Source: Rhodospirillaceae bacterium (GTDB lineage: Bacteria; Pseudomonadota; Alphaproteobacteria; CACIAM-22H2). From it: a stretch of DNA of 64,000 nucleotides. The translations under genes were made by a program, and so were the position numbers. The notes beneath the pieces are model-generated. The model saw nothing but the letters and a program-made list of their open reading frames with translations. It did no database searches and had not been told where the DNA came from. This document shows positions 62,180-64,000 of this stretch, in pieces. Position 1 is the first letter of the stretch; each line of letters begins with the position of its first letter. The stretch lies in the NCBI GenBank assembly GCA_022843945.1, contig JALHMR010000006.1, positions 124,001 to 188,000 on the forward strand, written 5' to 3'.

Positions 62180-63025
62180 ATGGGCGAAGCAAAACGCCGC
62201 AAGCAGGCCCTGGCCGCCGGCAAGGCTTGGCCGACTCGGCCGAAGCGCGAGGCGGAAGCGCTCGACAAGCCGCGCTCGTCGCAGGAATTCCTCGACCAGC
62301 TGCCGCCTGCCATGCGGCCGGATTTCTTCCGCCTGTTCGAGGAGACACGCAGGATCACCCGGGACGCGCTGGCCGAAATCCGCGCCGACGGCGCGGAGGA
62401 TCGCGGGGCGCGCCTCGGCGCCCTGGCGCGCGACCGCCACGCCGATCTCGAAGACGCGGTGGAAGCGGCGTTCGCGGGCAGCCCCGACGGCGAGGAGACG
62501 CGCCGGGCCATCGCCTGCAAGAAGGGCTGCTATTTCTGCTGCCACGTGCATGTCCAGGCCACCATCCCCGACGCCATCCTGGTGGCCAGCGCCATCCGGG
62601 CCGGCACGGTCGACGATTTCTCCCCGGCGATCCATGAAACCGCCGCCCGCATCGCCGGGCTCGATGCCGATCAACGCTATCGCCAGGCCATCCCCTGCCC
62701 GATGCTCAAGGCCGGTGCCTGCGGCATCTACGCGGTGCGCCCCACCGCCTGCCGCGCCTACCTCGCCACCGACGCCCGGCAATGCGAAGCCTCGCTCGGC
62801 CAGGCGCGCGCCGGCGGAACGCCCGCCGCGGTCGAATCGTTGGCCTATCCGCAGCAGATCTCGGCCGCGATCAACGGCGGCGTGCTCGAAGGCAGCGGCG
62901 ATGCCGGCCTGCAGAACTGCGCCGTCGAGCTCACCGAGGCGGTGGACCTGATCCTGCGCGAGCCGTCGGTCGTCGAGCGCTGGCTGACCGGCGAGAACGT
63001 GTTTTCGGCCTACCGCCGCGGTTGA
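62180..63025 (+). CDS. YkgJ-family cysteine-cluster protein
   Basis: 281 residues. It begins with MGEAKRRK, a short N-terminal motif seen in several proteobacterial proteins. The zinc/iron-chelating YkgJ cluster is present as CKKGCYFCCH, then CPMLKAGACGIYAVRPTACRAY, with further Cys in ARQCEAS and LQNCAVE. A helical N-terminal region (to about residue 100) precedes it. The cluster probably binds Zn or an Fe-S centre; the function is unknown. GGGAGGAACG places the start at 62180, not the ATG at 62168. Confidence 0.85.
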   Translation: MGEAKRRKQALAAGKAWPTRPKREAEALDKPRSSQEFLDQLPPAMRPDFFRLFEETRRITRDALAEIRADGAEDRGARLGALARDRHADLEDAVEAAFAGSPDGEETRRAIACKKGCYFCCHVHVQATIPDAILVASAIRAGTVDDFSPAIHETAARIAGLDADQRYRQAIPCPMLKAGACGIYAVRPTACRAYLATDARQCEASLGQARAGGTPAAVESLAYPQQISAAINGGVLEGSGDAGLQNCAVELTEAVDLILREPSVVERWLTGENVFSAYRRG

Positions 63026-63199
63026 GCTTGTCCGGAAAAATCAGGCGATTTCCGAAGCTTAGCCATGCGGCCCTTAACCTCCGTTTAACCCCTGGGCGCC
63101 CATGCTGACCACTGGCTGTCTTTGCGCCCCAGTTCTAACTTGCCTGGGCGGCGCGACAGATGACGCCGGCGGCATAATAATCCGCGGCGGGAGGGACCG

Positions 63200-64000
63200 A
63201 TGAGCGAACGCAAAGCGACAGGTCGCCTGGCCGGCCGGCGCAGCTTCCTTCGCACTCTGGCTGCCGGCGGCGCCGCGGCGGGCCTGACCACGGCCGCGAC
63301 CCTGGCGGCGCCGAATATCAGCCGGGCCCAGACCGTCACCTGGCGCTTCCAGAGCACCTGGCCGCAGAAGGACATCTTCCACGAATTCGCGCAGGACTAC
63401 ACCAAGCGGGTCAACGACATGACCGGCGGGCGCCTGCGTCTCACCCTGCTGCCGGCGGGCGCCGTGGTCGGCGCCTTCCAGATGCAGGACGCGGTCCATG
63501 CCGGCACGCTCGACGGCGGCCACGGCGTGACCGCCTACTGGTACGGCAAGAACAAGGCCTTCTCGCTGTTCGGCACCGCGCCGCCCTTCTTCGGCGACGC
63601 CAACCAGCTGCTCGGCTGGTACTACTACGGCGGCGGCGAGGCCCTCTACGAGGAGCTGCTGTCGTCGCTCCGGCTCAACATCACGCCCTTCCTGACCGGC
63701 CCGATGCCGACTCAGCCGCTCGGCTGGTTCAACAAGCCGATCAAGAGCCCCGACGATCTCAAGAACCTCAAATACCGGACGGTCGGCCTGTCGGCGGACC
63801 TGTTCCACGAGATGGGGGCGGCCATCACCATCCTGCCCGGCGGCGACATCGTGCCGGCGATCGAGCGCAACCTGCTCGACGGCGCCGAGTTCAACAACCC
63901 GTCCTCCGACCGCGTGCTCGGCTTTCCCGACGTGGCCAAGGCCTACATGGTGCAGAGCTATCACCAGAACGTCGAATGCTTCGAGATCATGTTCAACCGC
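63200..64000 (+). CDS. dctP: TRAP transporter substrate-binding protein with Tat signal (partial, C-terminus outside window)
   Basis: 267 residues seen. Twin-arginine signal GRRSFLRTLAAGGAAAG. The mature part is strongly similar to the protein at 55868: FQSTWPQKDIFHEFAQDYTKRVND, LKYRTVGLSADLFHEMG with the conserved Arg, and LPGGDIVPAIERNLLDGAEFNN. GGGAGGGACCG precedes the ATG. The frame continues past base 64000, and permease genes probably follow outside the window. Confidence 0.93.
   Translation, partial: MSERKATGRLAGRRSFLRTLAAGGAAAGLTTAATLAAPNISRAQTVTWRFQSTWPQKDIFHEFAQDYTKRVNDMTGGRLRLTLLPAGAVVGAFQMQDAVHAGTLDGGHGVTAYWYGKNKAFSLFGTAPPFFGDANQLLGWYYYGGGEALYEELLSSLRLNITPFLTGPMPTQPLGWFNKPIKSPDDLKNLKYRTVGLSADLFHEMGAAITILPGGDIVPAIERNLLDGAEFNNPSSDRVLGFPDVAKAYMVQSYHQNVECFEIMFNR

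Overview
The window is about 64 kb of GC-rich chromosomal DNA, densely packed with genes. It has many start/stop overlaps and no insertion sequence, phage gene or CRISPR array that I could see. The gene content points to a soil- or water-type alphaproteobacterium: several TRAP importers with twin-arginine binding proteins, Liv-type and NMT1-type ABC importers, a TctC-like binding protein, many SDRs and MarR regulators, and CoA-dependent aromatic catabolism. A Reyranella/Rhodospirillales- or Bradyrhizobiales-like host would fit, but the placement is an inference.

Layout. 1-7035: housekeeping and stress genes, namely a class III sirtuin (cut by the window edge), an Asp-box propeller next to a MoaD/ThiS-like protein, a low-molecular-weight phosphatase, a fructosamine-kinase-like protein, a GNAT, ThpR, a Tas-type aldo/keto reductase and a FIST protein. 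7036-7546: an intergenic region with a promoter and a probable structured RNA, ahead of a glycine-rich RRM protein. 7994-12816: TesA divergent from a YbbA/YbbP-type ABC exporter, then a Bax-inhibitor-1-like membrane protein. 12831-18270 (minus): a TRAP importer with an SDR and an aldehyde dehydrogenase. 18353-20017: an ArnT-like glycosyltransferase.

20014-36902 is the most interesting part. It holds a MarR regulator, an NDP-forming acyl-CoA synthetase alpha-type protein, an aryl/acyl-CoA ligase, a [2Fe-2S] flavoprotein reductase, an SDR, a single PaaA/PaaC-like diiron protein, gentisate dioxygenase, a 4-hydroxybenzoyl-CoA-type thioesterase, an MFS transporter, an FAA hydrolase, an extradiol-type VOC protein and a five-gene Liv-type importer. 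Three inverted repeats with the geometry TTGTTTG-N5-CAAACAA lie in the MarR promoter, the ligase/reductase divergent promoter and the VOC/importer divergent promoter. They suggest one regulon for uptake, CoA activation, hydroxylation and ring cleavage through gentisate.

36903-43106: 3-hydroxyanthranilate 3,4-dioxygenase, a TTC38-like TPR protein, a two-component flavin monooxygenase with its own MarR gene and operator, two secreted proteins and an AlaX-type editing protein. 43307-44684: a small unknown protein and a pair of degenerate phosphorelay proteins. 44903-49992: a bicupin, an NMT1-type ABC importer without an ATPase, a MarR with a 25-bp operator palindrome, and a TctC-type binding protein. 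50074-55655: a cytoplasmic molybdopterin oxidoreductase, a secreted unknown, a methyltransferase-like protein, tRNA-Thr(CGT), an SDR without the usual catalytic residues, and an NTF2-like protein. 55868-64000: a second TRAP importer with an unusually long DctM, an amidase, a lone family-3 binding protein, a YkgJ-type cysteine-cluster protein and a second, paralogous TRAP binding protein cut by the window end.
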